Part shown: positions 19,001-27,427 of the stretch, piece by piece
Layout: the number at the start of each line of letters is the position of its first letter
Position numbering within the stretch: position 1 is the first letter of the stretch
Origin: Algoriphagus sp.
GTDB taxonomy: Bacteria; Bacteroidota; Bacteroidia; Cytophagales; Cyclobacteriaceae
NCBI RefSeq assembly: GCF_024642405.1
Contig: NZ_JAHEBC010000011.1
Coordinates: forward strand, 1 to 32,663
Direction: 5' to 3'
Length of the DNA: 32,663 bases
Made by a program: the position numbers and the translations under genes
The notes under the pieces: generated by a model
What the model was told of the DNA's origin: nothing
Seen by the model: the letters and a program-made list of their open reading frames with translations, nothing else
The model's database searches: none

Positions 19001-20140
19001 GAAATTCCGGAGCGTTTCAGTATTAGAAGCCCGGTTCATGATATAAACCTCAATTCTTGTCACATTTACACCCGATAATACTTGGGGAAGACCTCTTAGC
19101 CACCTTTCATAATTATCACGGAAGAAATGTGCTAAAAAGAAATGTCGGTTTTCATCATATTTGGAAGCTTGAATGTCAAAGGAACGTCCCTGGCCGTTGG
19201 CATCGATGATTAATTGATCTCTCCTTCCTCTTTGGGTAGAAGCAACCGCTGTAACATTCATTTTACCAAATTGCATCTGGGTTTTAACCCCAAAAAGATT
19301 TTGTGCTCCTTGAATTAACCTGTTTTGAACAGGCATACTGACATTTCCGATTTCAATTGATTTAATAATGTCCTCTTCGAATCCATTATATTCTACTTTA
19401 AGTTGATTCTGAAAGTCAAATGAATTGTTTGAGTCAAAATTTGCCCCGATTTTCATCTTCTCTCCGAGAGATCCATTGACCGCCATTTGGATTTGTTGGT
19501 CAAAATTAAAACCGCCATTTTGTTGTTGACGAATCGGTAAGGTTGGATTATCTATCCTTCTAAAAATTGCACCAAAATCTAGATTTACATATCCTGTGGG
19601 GACAATATTTATTTCGCTTCCACCAAAAATCCTATCAAAAGATGGGCTTACAGTCAATGGAGGAATTAGACCTCTACCTTCTACTGCACTTTCTCCATCA
19701 CCACCTCTTGATCTGCTTCTCCAGTATTCTTGCCGGACCTTATATTCTTGGATTTTGGAAAATTCCTCAAAATCATATTCCTGTTCATTCCCGACTCTTG
19801 AACTGTCTAGTTCTTCTACGATGTTGTATCTGAGAGTTGAATCAACCAAAACCTGCACATTTTGATTCGTGAGGGGAGAAGGTAAAAAAGGTGAAATTGG
19901 GGTAATAAATGGGTTTCGGAAAGGGTATAGAGGATTTGTCCTCATATTTTGCCAAAGCAAAAATGAAGGTGCCATTCTCCTATTATTTAGAGAATCGATT
20001 CGCAATTGGAGGCTATCAGTAACGGTTTGTTGTGCCTGGGAAGTATAAAAGGCAAAAATAAACCCAAACAGAAACAGGTATTTGGGCAAACCACCGAAAT
20101 ACCTCCTCCTGCAAAAAGTCAGTAACTTCCGAAAGTTCAA
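13007..20140 (-). CDS. sprA: SprA/Sov, giant outer-membrane translocon of the type IX secretion system
   Basis: 2377-aa ORF with signal peptide (FIFAFYTSQAQQ); SprA-type segments such as APSFLLWQNMRTNPLYPFRNPF, LDFGAIFRRIDNPTLPIRQQQNGGFNFDQQIQMAVNGSLGEKMKIGANFD, VSFEKADLVSFQTRSLLGTRLDYLFSDKFNLGGTFLYL, ending FGGQLRFNLSQ; neighbours gcvH and ruvA/malic enzyme match known Bacteroidota synteny. Confidence 0.95.
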   Translation of the reverse strand: MNFRKLLTFCRRRYFGGLPKYLFLFGFIFAFYTSQAQQTVTDSLQLRIDSLNNRRMAPSFLLWQNMRTNPLYPFRNPFITPISPFLPSPLTNQNVQVLVDSTLRYNIVEELDSSRVGNEQEYDFEEFSKIQEYKVRQEYWRSRSRGGDGESAVEGRGLIPPLTVSPSFDRIFGGSEINIVPTGYVNLDFGAIFRRIDNPTLPIRQQQNGGFNFDQQIQMAVNGSLGEKMKIGANFDSNNSFDFQNQLKVEYNGFEEDIIKSIEIGNVSMPVQNRLIQGAQNLFGVKTQMQFGKMNVTAVASTQRGRRDQLIIDANGQGRSFDIQASKYDENRHFFLAHFFRDNYERWLRGLPQVLSGVNVTRIEVYIMNRASNTETLRNFAAFMDLGEGQVLLNPNNPNIGQGTPGAPASNGANNLFGNISQNPSFRPFDTGSRAMESSLGIRKGVDFEQINGSRKLNATEFYFNAQLGYLSLFRKLQNDEVLAVSFEYTYNGQVYKVGELTEDYQNRQEDELIFLKLLRPARINPRVPTWDLMMKNVYNLNANQLLREGFQLQVIYRDDRTGLDNPSLLEGENVKDKPLIRLTGLDNLNPQNDPAPDGNFDYVEGLTILSDRGLLVFPVLEPFGSNLEKNFLPGEIVLKDKYVYDTLYRTTQADAELVTRLNKYFIKGRLTAGSASEIQLPGLNISPGSVIVQAGNIPLTEGVDFTIDYNVGRLVIINDAILQSGKQISVSFEKADLVSFQTRSLLGTRLDYLFSDKFNLGGTFLYLNERPNVTRIATGNETLRNSLWGLDANFADESRWLTKLADALPFTDTKETSVIQMSGEFAHLIPGTSNQVDGDQASYIDDFEAAVTPFNLGGAANQNWKLASTPATEDDRFDLSNQTEDLLGATYRRARLAWYNIDNIFYRESGPGVPSNITREDRRNHYVRRVVPQEIFPQQDRTVIITPEPLFELAYFPSERGMYNYNTNLTFDGLLPNPRLNYGGVTRAITTEVDFDRTNIEYIEFWLLDPFIEGENGRVLDGIFNENNTTGGKLFLNLGDISEDVMKDGRHAFENGLPADGDPGETSTNEWGRITREQYLLPAFDNSESSRENQDVGLDGLRNELEPQFFESRFLNRLNVSPEARNRINQDVSADFFQYYLDENFDQQNAKILERYKKFNGMERNTPVTANQNLPYTPSGSNNPDNEDLNTDNTINELENYYEYQIDLEPGNLIVGQNYIVDKVTHNEAGESVDWYLFRIPVRQPDRVQGDITGFKSIRWMRTYLTDFEQPVVLRMANFRMIGSQWRVFQESLFDRGLFEIPEPDVSNVKVDVVGIEQNSQGSATQSPYVLPPGINRDRDNTSTVERRLNEQSLRICVEDLAPHDARGVFRNITQDLVQFERIKMFLHADSEDAMDGEITAFLRMGTDYTDNYYEIEVPLIITPKGTRDPRQIWPLENEIDIAIQEIVGVKVERDNNQVPLNLPFSQQIRQYKVTVVGRPELSLIQGMMIGARNPGDTGGSSKSICIWANELRVTGFTKSNGWAANALLNAKIADVAVVSASIRHNSIGFGGLETRLSERARQSTTQYDISTNVDVHKLLPAQLGVSIPMYFSIENSSTRPEYDPLNPDVPFEVALGKFETNAQRDAYRNIALDQLNRKNISFNNVRKLKTNPDAKSRFYDLSNLSFSYAYGTVKQTNAQIQDYNFKTYKGNITYSFQPEPLSIEPFKNSKWLDSPHLRLIKDFNLNLAPTLVLARVDIDRRFLRSQYRNDQLSTSGVDPLFQKSYFMNRSYAVNWDLTRNLRVDYSSRIMAVIDEPEGDLDSEAKQDSVKSNFWRFGRKTNYNHSINLNYTIPFDKSPITDWIRADYKYGASYTWQTGAIGQKDTLGNVIQNTRDQSITGKLDLIKLYNKNKKLAALNAPKRPSIPGRESLTPEDTIGTPFSNKLFKMLMMVKEITFNYGLVEGTFLPGYLPNTGLLGMDRAFENPGLAFLFGSQDPMIRYNLANSGFMAPSSELTQPFTQNRAMNLRLGSLIEPFPDFRITLNATKRETGDYQEIFRTSIDNPGEYTSISPNRLGAYSITTIMIGTSFAMDDMENNSPLFADFENNRSIIKSRLDSDNPSRGEYSINGQDVLIPSFLAAYRGKDPSETKLNPFPKTPLPNWRIEYRGLSRLKGLSELFSSINILHGYTSTYDASNFSNSLQYQQGLELYNNLQRIPTPNITNDDGQFIPIYVLNQVVLTERFSPLIGVDLLTKDRLNIAIQYNKERNLGLNFSNSQVTEQRSNDFGINIGYTKAGVKIPFKIRGQQKVLKNDLTFRLDTKVVDTRQVQRKIEEGSTITNGNLNIQIRPTVGYLINQNLSITLYFDRTINDPRVTTAYRRSSTAFGGQLRFNLSQ

Positions 20141-20152
20141 TGCAGCTTCAAA

Positions 20153-20752
20153 TTATGGTGTCTTTAAAGATGCTTTAATTAATTCTTCTAAAGAAATTTC
20201 TCTGGTGGTTTTTTTCATTACAGCGGAGATGTTTTTTTCTGCGGCTGCCTTTGGAAAACCGAGAGTTATTAAAGCTTTCAACGCTTCCTCACGGACTTTA
20301 TTGTCGGATTTTAGGAAACCAAATTGAGTATTCGAAGAGTCAGATCCAGAAGTCTTCCCAACTTTGTCTTTTAATTCCAGAATAATACGCTGGGCAGTTT
20401 TGGCCCCTATTCCTTTAACATGCTGGATAGTAGCAACATCTCCAGACAAGATTGCCTGTTCAATCTCCTCCGTACTTAAAGATGATAGAATCATCAGTCC
20501 CGTATTTGGGCCGACACCATTGATGGATATTAATAGTAAAAAAAGTCTTTTCTCATCCTCTTCTTTGAATCCATATAGCGTATGCGCATCCTCTTTTATA
20601 TGAAGAAAGGTGAGGAGCTTGATCAGTTCCTCATCCTTTATTTTACTATATGTCTGGAGTGATGTTTTTACATGGTATCCAATTCCTCCAACATCAATTA
20701 TGACGTAAGTAGGATCTTTGAATACTAATTTTCCACTTAGATAATCTATCAT
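20153..20752 (-). CDS. ruvA: Holliday junction branch migration protein RuvA
   Basis: [34 protein letters not shown]...[24 protein letters not shown]...[21 protein letters not shown] (HhH motifs). Confidence 0.97.
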   Translation of the reverse strand: MIDYLSGKLVFKDPTYVIIDVGGIGYHVKTSLQTYSKIKDEELIKLLTFLHIKEDAHTLYGFKEEDEKRLFLLLISINGVGPNTGLMILSSLSTEEIEQAILSGDVATIQHVKGIGAKTAQRIILELKDKVGKTSGSDSSNTQFGFLKSDNKVREEALKALITLGFPKAAAEKNISAVMKKTTREISLEELIKASLKTP

Positions 20753-23019
20753 AAATTCTGAGCAGATTGGGCGTCAACGACAGCTACAGCTACCATGTTA
20801 ACGATTTCTCTTATTGAACTTCCTAATTGAAGAATATGAACAGGTTTATTCATCCCTAACAAAATAGGGCCTATAGCCTCTGCATTTCCTAGTTCAGCAA
20901 GTAATTTATATGCAATATTTCCGGAACTCAAATCAGGGAAAATAAGCGTGTTTGCTCTTTTATTTATCAATTTTGAAAAAGGATACATTTCCTTTTGAAT
21001 TCCATCATTGAGTGCAACATTTGCTTGCATTTCGCCTTCTATGATCAACTCGGGATATTTTTCTTTTGCCATGGCTGTAGCTTTTGCCATTTTATCAGGA
21101 ATATCCCCTTTTGCGGATCCGAAATTCGAATATGAAAGTACTGCGATCCGTGGTTCAATATTAAAGAATTTTACAGCTTCAGCCGTTAGTCCAATAATTT
21201 CTACTAATTCTTCAGCAGTCGGATTTAGGTTTACAGTTGCATCTGCAAAAAAGTATGGTCCTTTATCTGTATTCATGATATACATACCAGTCACACGTTT
21301 TGTTCCTGGTCTTACACCGATTGTGTGCAAGGAAGGCAGTACAGTTTTAGGATAATCTCTGGTAAGTCCGGAAATAAAAGCATCAGCAAGTCCAGTTTCC
21401 ACCATCATTGCGCCAAAATAGTTACGCTGGGTCACTAATCTTTCAGCATCGCCATAGGTCATACCTTTTCTTTGACGTTTTTTGAAGAGAATCCCCGCAA
21501 ATTGAGAAAGTTTTTGAGTGTCTTCAAGTGGGTCAATGATCGTTACATTTTGAAGATCCAAAGAGTTTTCCTCAATCAAGGTTAATATTCTTTCTTTATT
21601 TCCAAGTAAGATCGGGATGGCTATTTTTTCATCTCTAATAATCTGTGCAGCCTTTAATATTTTTCGATTATCAGCTTCGGCAAATACTACTCGCTTTGGA
21701 TCTTTCTTCGCCCTAGCAATTACCACAGACATCAATCTTTGATCAATTCCAATTCTTTCCTGTAGTTCAAGTTCATAAGCCTCCCAGTCTAGGATAGGTT
21801 TTTTTGCAACTCCAGATTCCATTGCTGCTTTCGCAACTGCAGGTGCAATGGTGGTTATTAATCGTGGGTCTAATGGTTTTGGAATCAAATAGAATCTTCC
21901 GAAGCCAAGCTTATCTTCACCATAAGCTTTGTTAACTATGTCAGGAACGGGTTCTTTTGCAAGCTTTGCGATAGCATGAGCCGCAGCAAGTTTCATTTCT
22001 TCTGTAATTGCAGTCGCTCTTATATCTAAAGCTCCTCTAAAAATATAAGGAAAGCCTAAAACATTATTAACCTGATTTGGATGATCTGAGCGACCGGTAG
22101 CCATAATTAGGTCCTCTCTAGCAGCAATTGCCTGATCATATCCAATTTCTGGGTCCGGATTGGCTAAGGCAAAAACAATTGGGTTTTTTGCCATTAATCT
22201 TAATTGATCTTGACTTACGATATTACCTGCGGAAAGTCCTAAAAATACATCTGCTCCAGCTAATGCATCACTAAGCGTATTTAAATCCCGATCAGTACTA
22301 AATTCTCTTCTGATATCATCTAAATCTGTTCTGTCGGACCTTAAAATACCGTCTTTGTCACATAAAACAATGTTTTCCTTTTTAATGCCTAATGAAACAT
22401 AAAATCTTGTACAAGAAATTGCTGCTGCACCGGCACCATTTACCACAAGAGAAATTTCGCTGATATCTTTGTTTACTAATTCTAGAGCATTTAATAACGC
22501 TGCCCCTGAGATGATAGCTGTGCCATGCTGATCGTCATGCATGACAGGAATTTTCATTTCTCTTTTTAAAGTCTCTTCAATTTCAAAACATTCTGGTGCT
22601 TTGATATCCTCCAGATTAATTCCCCCGAAAGTAGGTTCGAGAGATTTAATAATCTGAATCAGCTTTTTCGGATCCTTTTCATTGATCTCAATATCAAAAA
22701 CATCAATACCTGCAAATTTCTTAAAAAGCACACCTTTTCCTTCCATGACGGGTTTTGAAGCCTCTGGACCTATGTCACCTAGTCCTAAAACGGCAGTTCC
22801 ATTGGAAATTACTCCGACAAGATTACCCTTTGCTGTGTATTTATAAACATTTTCTACATCAGCTGATATTTCTTTACAGGGCTCAGCGACACCTGGGGAA
22901 TAGGCTAATGCCAAATCCATTTGACTTGAAAGAGGCTTGGTTGGAATCACCTCAATTTTCCCGGGTGTTCCTTGCGTATGATAATTGAGTGCGTCCTCTT
23001 TACGAATTTTAATTGCCAT
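20749..23019 (-). CDS. maeB: NADP-dependent malic enzyme with C-terminal phosphotransacetylase-like domain
   Basis: Malic domain [30 protein letters not shown]-type motif ([23 protein letters not shown]); C-terminal PTA-like [31 protein letters not shown] ... [18 protein letters not shown]. 4-nt overlap with ruvA start. Confidence 0.95.
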   Translation of the reverse strand: MAIKIRKEDALNYHTQGTPGKIEVIPTKPLSSQMDLALAYSPGVAEPCKEISADVENVYKYTAKGNLVGVISNGTAVLGLGDIGPEASKPVMEGKGVLFKKFAGIDVFDIEINEKDPKKLIQIIKSLEPTFGGINLEDIKAPECFEIEETLKREMKIPVMHDDQHGTAIISGAALLNALELVNKDISEISLVVNGAGAAAISCTRFYVSLGIKKENIVLCDKDGILRSDRTDLDDIRREFSTDRDLNTLSDALAGADVFLGLSAGNIVSQDQLRLMAKNPIVFALANPDPEIGYDQAIAAREDLIMATGRSDHPNQVNNVLGFPYIFRGALDIRATAITEEMKLAAAHAIAKLAKEPVPDIVNKAYGEDKLGFGRFYLIPKPLDPRLITTIAPAVAKAAMESGVAKKPILDWEAYELELQERIGIDQRLMSVVIARAKKDPKRVVFAEADNRKILKAAQIIRDEKIAIPILLGNKERILTLIEENSLDLQNVTIIDPLEDTQKLSQFAGILFKKRQRKGMTYGDAERLVTQRNYFGAMMVETGLADAFISGLTRDYPKTVLPSLHTIGVRPGTKRVTGMYIMNTDKGPYFFADATVNLNPTAEELVEIIGLTAEAVKFFNIEPRIAVLSYSNFGSAKGDIPDKMAKATAMAKEKYPELIIEGEMQANVALNDGIQKEMYPFSKLINKRANTLIFPDLSSGNIAYKLLAELGNAEAIGPILLGMNKPVHILQLGSSIREIVNMVAVAVVDAQSAQNL

Positions 23020-23041
23020 AAAAGCTTTAAGTTAGTTTGGG

Positions 23042-24139
23042 TCAGGACCCCTGCTCTTCCGTCCAACTAACATCAGTATTTAAAAGTATGGTTTCTATTT
23101 CTCGAAGAGCATCTCTATGAACTTCGTTTGGATAGAAAACAAAACCTTCCAAATAATACAATTTACCTTTCTTTTCATCGACCATGATGTACCCTAAATA
23201 GGTTCCTCCCATGCTCAAATTGTTAGTTTTCCAGGAGCCCCTAATTTCTGTTGTAAAATTATCATTTATCACCATGTTTCGGAAAGCTGGAGGGATTTGT
23301 TTTTCCGAAACCATAAAAGAAGTTGGGTCATCAGGATCCCCAAAAATCTCTTGTCGTGTAATCTCATCTCTAAGCTTTACGATGTTTTCAGGGAAAGTTT
23401 GCTCCTCGCTGGTATAATTTGTTTCATAAAAAAATAGGCTTATATCCGCTCTATTTGCAGTGGGAGTGGGTTGTCTTAGCCAAACAAATCCTGGCTTACT
23501 TTTAGCTACTTGATAAGAGGCTGGTACGTTTACATCAATTCCCAGGTTCTTTTTAGTTTCTGCTGAAGCAGCACTATTTTTTCTGGCGAGAATTATTTTC
23601 TCCAATCTTCCTCGCTCTCTAACTTCAAAAAGATTAATTAATCTAGCTTTGTTCTTCCTTAGGTTGGCAACAAGTTGCTCTTCATTATTTCCAAAAAGAT
23701 ATAGGACTTCTTGTCCAATCGCATATTCATCTTCCATTCGCAATGTGTAAAGAGACGGGTCTGCTTGGGCCTTTTCTTTTGATTCTTTAGAAAACTGTGA
23801 ATTTATAACCTGGCTTGCAGCTCCTTTATCGTCAAAAGTTGTGACATAAATTAGATTTGTTGACATTTTGAGCATACGAGTCATTGCCCTGGGGTCTACT
23901 CGATTTACTTTGAATCTTGATTCAGAACGAATCATTCCCGGTAGATCCGCCTCAAATATGTCTTTCAATTCATCACCTACAGGTCCAGCCCATTTTGCTG
24001 AGTCTATCACTAAAATAATTTCACCGATAGTTCCCCTTGCTTTCGGTTTAGAACTATCTGGTCGATTTGGATCATTCTCACAAGCCGTGAGGAAAAAACC
24101 AAGACTACTTAATAAGAAAATATATTTTAGAGCTCTCAT
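23042..24139 (-). CDS. DUF4837 family lipoprotein
   Basis: Lipobox LGFFLTACENDPN after MRALKYIFLLSS; ARGTIGEIILVIDSAKWAGPVGDELKDIFEADLPGM ... GSWKTNNLSMGGTYLGYIMVDEKKGKLYYLEGFVFYP. Track start is 24175; start revised to the Met at 24139. Confidence 0.82.
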   Translation of the reverse strand: MRALKYIFLLSSLGFFLTACENDPNRPDSSKPKARGTIGEIILVIDSAKWAGPVGDELKDIFEADLPGMIRSESRFKVNRVDPRAMTRMLKMSTNLIYVTTFDDKGAASQVINSQFSKESKEKAQADPSLYTLRMEDEYAIGQEVLYLFGNNEEQLVANLRKNKARLINLFEVRERGRLEKIILARKNSAASAETKKNLGIDVNVPASYQVAKSKPGFVWLRQPTPTANRADISLFFYETNYTSEEQTFPENIVKLRDEITRQEIFGDPDDPTSFMVSEKQIPPAFRNMVINDNFTTEIRGSWKTNNLSMGGTYLGYIMVDEKKGKLYYLEGFVFYPNEVHRDALREIETILLNTDVSWTEEQGS

Positions 24140-24172
24140 ATTCTTATGAAATTTTTTATGTGATTCACTTGT

Positions 24173-24180
24173 CAAACCTA
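24173..24180 (-). promoter_or_regulatory. Possible -7 promoter element for DUF4837 gene
   Basis: CAAACCTA on + = TAGGTTTG on minus (TAnnTTTG); no convincing -33 element at the expected distance. Confidence 0.4.
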
Positions 24181-24260
24181 AAAATAAGGATTCTGGTTTA
24201 CTTAAAAATTTAAAAGGAGTTAAAATTCCAATCCTAAAAAAATCAATACAAACCGAGGAT

Positions 24261-25658
24261 TTATCCGATAATAAGCCTTTGACCGGGTTTAATATTGTTG
24301 CTGTTTAAGTTGTTTAATCTTTTTATCTGTTCAATAGTAAGACCGGCATGCTTCTTAGAAATAATCCACAATGAATCTCCAGGCTGTACGATGTATAACA
24401 ATTGCCCGGATGAATTTGTCCTTGTCTCAGCTATTGTCTGAGTACTTCCAGAATAGATTGTCAAGTTTTGACCTACCCGGATTAAGTTAGAGTAAAGATT
24501 ATTCCAAGATTTTAATTGCGTTACAGTCACCCCATGTACAGAAGCTATTTTACCCAAAACATCTCCAGATCTTACTTTGTAGGTGATTGCGTTTAATTGC
24601 AAATCCTCATCTTGACCTTCGACAGGTTCTAAAACTAGTTTACCATTATCCGTGAGAAATGTAGTAGGAGAATTATTTAAAGAATCACTTAACCAAGCTA
24701 AATTCTGTTTTACATAGGAGGCTTTTGATTTTGGGATATTTAGGGCAATACTTTTATTGCTTTCTGATACTTTACCATTCTTGATGGATGGATTTATGGA
24801 TTCTAAATCCTTGGTACATAAGTCAGTTAGCTCTGCTAGTTTAGTTAGATTTAAGGCTCTATCAAATCGAATTTTTTCGGAAACTTGATAGTAAGTTGGG
24901 TCTTCTAAATTTAAATTATGCTCTTCCAAATGATTTAGAATATAAAGCATTGCTTGTACCTGAGGTACATAGCTTCTAGTTTCTCTTGGGAGATAATTAT
25001 ATATTCCCCAAAAAGTTTTCTTTCCTCCTGATCTTCGAATTGCTTTTCTAACGTTACCTGGTCCGCAATTATAAGCAGCCATAGCTACTTCCCAGTCTCC
25101 AAACATACGATAAAGGGATTTCAAATATTTAGCAGCTGCATCGGTAGATTTTTCGGGATCCATTCGATCATCCACCTCACTATTTACATACATGTTATAC
25201 ATTCTCCCTGTAGCTGGCATAAATTGCCATAAGCCAACAGCTCCTACTCGGGACCTGATCTGAGGGTCTAATCCGGATTCAATAATTGAAAGGTATTTTA
25301 TTTCAACTGGCATTTCATGCTTTTTGAGTGTTTCATCAAAAAGATCAAAAAAGAGATCTTTACGAGCTAAAACCATCCTGGTATAGTCTCTATTTCTTAC
25401 AGTGAAATACTGAATAAATGAAAAAATCCGGTCGTTTAGCTCAAAAGCTAATTCGGAATCCATTTTGGAAATTCTTTCTTCTACTTCATCATAAGTAAAA
25501 TCGGGAATATATTCATAATGATAATTAGGAATTACTTCCTCTTCAGAGAAAGGAGTACTAGCAAGAGTCTGGTCATCCTCCTGCGAAAAAGCCTGGGACA
25601 AAGGTATCAAACTTGCAAAGATCACGAGTAAGAAAGAAATGTTCCAGATTTTATTCAT
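24261..25658 (-). CDS. Lytic transglycosylase (MltD-like) with two C-terminal LysM domains
   Basis: SLT motif IKYLSIIESGLDPQIRSRVGAVGLWQFMPATGRMYNM; AMAAYNCGPGNVRKAI; LysM repeats ITYKVRSGDVLGKIASVHGVTVTQLKSWNNL and LYIVQPGDSLWIISKKHAGLTIEQIKRLNNLNSNNIKPGQRLIIG. Confidence 0.93.
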   Translation of the reverse strand: MNKIWNISFLLVIFASLIPLSQAFSQEDDQTLASTPFSEEEVIPNYHYEYIPDFTYDEVEERISKMDSELAFELNDRIFSFIQYFTVRNRDYTRMVLARKDLFFDLFDETLKKHEMPVEIKYLSIIESGLDPQIRSRVGAVGLWQFMPATGRMYNMYVNSEVDDRMDPEKSTDAAAKYLKSLYRMFGDWEVAMAAYNCGPGNVRKAIRRSGGKKTFWGIYNYLPRETRSYVPQVQAMLYILNHLEEHNLNLEDPTYYQVSEKIRFDRALNLTKLAELTDLCTKDLESINPSIKNGKVSESNKSIALNIPKSKASYVKQNLAWLSDSLNNSPTTFLTDNGKLVLEPVEGQDEDLQLNAITYKVRSGDVLGKIASVHGVTVTQLKSWNNLYSNLIRVGQNLTIYSGSTQTIAETRTNSSGQLLYIVQPGDSLWIISKKHAGLTIEQIKRLNNLNSNNIKPGQRLIIG

Positions 25659-25673
25659 TGTTAGGTTGCTTTT

Positions 25674-27101
25674 TTAAGATGTAAATTCACATAGATAATT
25701 ACTGAATGCGAACAATTCAGCTTCTTTAAATGAGTTACAAATCACCTGTAAACCTATAGGCATTCCGTCTATGTCTTTTCCGTTAGGAATTGATATCGAT
25801 GGAACTCCTGAGACTGAGGCCTGTACTGTGAACAAATCTTCCAAGTACATTGCAACAGGATCATCGCTATGCTCTCCAAACTTAAACGCTGTAGAAGGCG
25901 TAGTTGGCATTATAATATAATCAAAATCATTTAAAAGATTTTCAGTAAAATCTTTTATTAATCTTCTAACCTTTTGAGCTTTGGTAAAATATGCATCATA
26001 ATAACTTGCACTTAGGACAAAAGTCCCTAGCATTATCCTTCTCTTAACCTCTTCTCCAAAACCCTCACTTCTTGTGAGTTTATACATGGTTTCTAAATTA
26101 TGAGCATTTGGGCTTCTATACCCATATTTAACACCATCAAAACGTGATAAATTTGATGAAGCCTCTGCAGTAGTAAGAATATAATACGTAGGCAGGATAT
26201 AATCTAAGAGAGGAAAATCAACTTCCTCAATCTCATGTCCTTCATTTTTAAGTTTTTCTAAAACCGAAAGCGTATTGGTTTTGATTTCAGCTTGTAATGA
26301 ACCTGACTCGATTGTTTCTTTTAGGTAAGCAACTTTTGCCTTTTTTTCAAAATGAAGAAGTTGGCTAAATGGAAGAACTGGTTTCCTTGAAGAGGTACTG
26401 TCAAATTCATCATGCCCGGCCATTATTTCTAATAACAGGGCAGCATCTTCGATATTCCTAGTAAATGTTCCAATTGTATCGAAAGAGGATGCATATGCAA
26501 TTAAACCCCATCTCGAAATTCTTGAGTAAGTTGGTTTCATGCCAATTACTCCGGTAAATGCAGCAGGTTGTCTTACAGATCCACCTGTATCTGTACCTAA
26601 AGAAACGGTACAAAGATTAGCTTGAACAGCAACTGCTGAGCCACCGGAAGATCCTCCAGGTACTCTATTTTCATCTAATGCATTTAATACTTTACCATGA
26701 GCGGAATTTTCATTAGAACTGCCCATACCAAATTCATCGCAATTGAGTCTACCAATGATGATAGCATCTTCATCAATCAATCTTTGTATCGCAGTGGTAG
26801 TGAATTGGGACTCAAAACCTTCAAGGATTTTTGATGAGGCATTGGATTCATGGTTGGAATAACACAGGACATCTTTAATACCAACTACCATTCCTGCCAG
26901 TTTTCCTGCTTTTCCTTCTGAAAGTTTTTGATCGACAAAACCTGCTTGTTCTAAAGCAGATTGCTCATAAACTTCGACGAAGGCGTTTAAATGCGCCTTC
27001 GTCTTAATGTTTTGAAGATAATGATTGACGATTTCTCGACAATTAGTTTCCCTTTTTTCGAGCGATTTTTTGATTTCGTCGAATGAAATAAATTTTTCCA
27101 A
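25674..27101 (-). CDS. gatA: Asp-tRNA(Asn)/Glu-tRNA(Gln) amidotransferase subunit A
   Basis: Amidase signature: VGIKDVLC (Lys), GGSSGGSAVAVQANLCTVSLGTDTGGSVRQPAAFTGVIGMKPTYSRISRWGLIAYASSFDTIG. Confidence 0.95.
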   Translation of the reverse strand: MEKFISFDEIKKSLEKRETNCREIVNHYLQNIKTKAHLNAFVEVYEQSALEQAGFVDQKLSEGKAGKLAGMVVGIKDVLCYSNHESNASSKILEGFESQFTTTAIQRLIDEDAIIIGRLNCDEFGMGSSNENSAHGKVLNALDENRVPGGSSGGSAVAVQANLCTVSLGTDTGGSVRQPAAFTGVIGMKPTYSRISRWGLIAYASSFDTIGTFTRNIEDAALLLEIMAGHDEFDSTSSRKPVLPFSQLLHFEKKAKVAYLKETIESGSLQAEIKTNTLSVLEKLKNEGHEIEEVDFPLLDYILPTYYILTTAEASSNLSRFDGVKYGYRSPNAHNLETMYKLTRSEGFGEEVKRRIMLGTFVLSASYYDAYFTKAQKVRRLIKDFTENLLNDFDYIIMPTTPSTAFKFGEHSDDPVAMYLEDLFTVQASVSGVPSISIPNGKDIDGMPIGLQVICNSFKEAELFAFSNYLCEFTS

Positions 27102-27119
27102 AGCTATTGGCTTAAGGGA

Positions 27120-27317
27120 TTACTTTTTCTTGTCTTTCAGTCCTTCTTCGAGATCGTTCTGAATATCTTTCGTTGCGTCTTTAAATTCTCTGATACCACG
27201 GCCTAAACCGCGAGCTAATTCAGGTATTCTTTTAGCACCAAATAAAAGGAGGATAACAAGTATTATCAATACTATAGAACCACCGCCCATATTTTGAATG
27301 AAACCCAATGTAGTCAT
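27120..27317 (-). CDS. tatA: Sec-independent protein translocase TatA/E family
   Basis: 65 aa; single TM then LLFGAKRIPELARGLGRGIREFKDATKDIQNDLEEGLKDKKK amphipathic helix, classic TatA. Confidence 0.93.
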   Translation of the reverse strand: MTTLGFIQNMGGGSIVLIILVILLLFGAKRIPELARGLGRGIREFKDATKDIQNDLEEGLKDKKK

Positions 27318-27347
27318 GATGATTTATGTTTAAGGGTAAATGTGTTA

Positions 27348-27378
27348 CAAAGATATAACTGTCATCTGCTTACACAAA
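27348..27378 (-). promoter_or_regulatory. Bacteroidota-type promoter (TTTG-N19-TATCTTTG) upstream of tatA
   Basis: Minus strand: -33 TTTG (27375-27378), 19-nt spacer, -7 TATCTTTG (27348-27355); about 30 nt upstream of tatA start. Confidence 0.75.
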
Positions 27379-27427
27379 GTAAACGGTCTAGAGTTATTCT
27401 TTATTTTTAAATATACGATAATTTAAA

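Noticed and set aside
13644-19865. Numerous 60-106-aa plus-strand ORFs (and 16513-16713 minus) inside sprA
   Set aside because: Expected by chance across a 7-kb gene; no motifs or independent promoter evidence.
21008-21355. 115-aa plus-strand ORF antisense to maeB
   Set aside because: Shadow of a well-conserved malic enzyme frame.
23039-23050. Palindrome GGGTC-AG-GACCC at the DUF4837 stop
   Set aside because: Very tight loop, no T-run and overlaps coding sequence; too weak for a terminator or operator claim.
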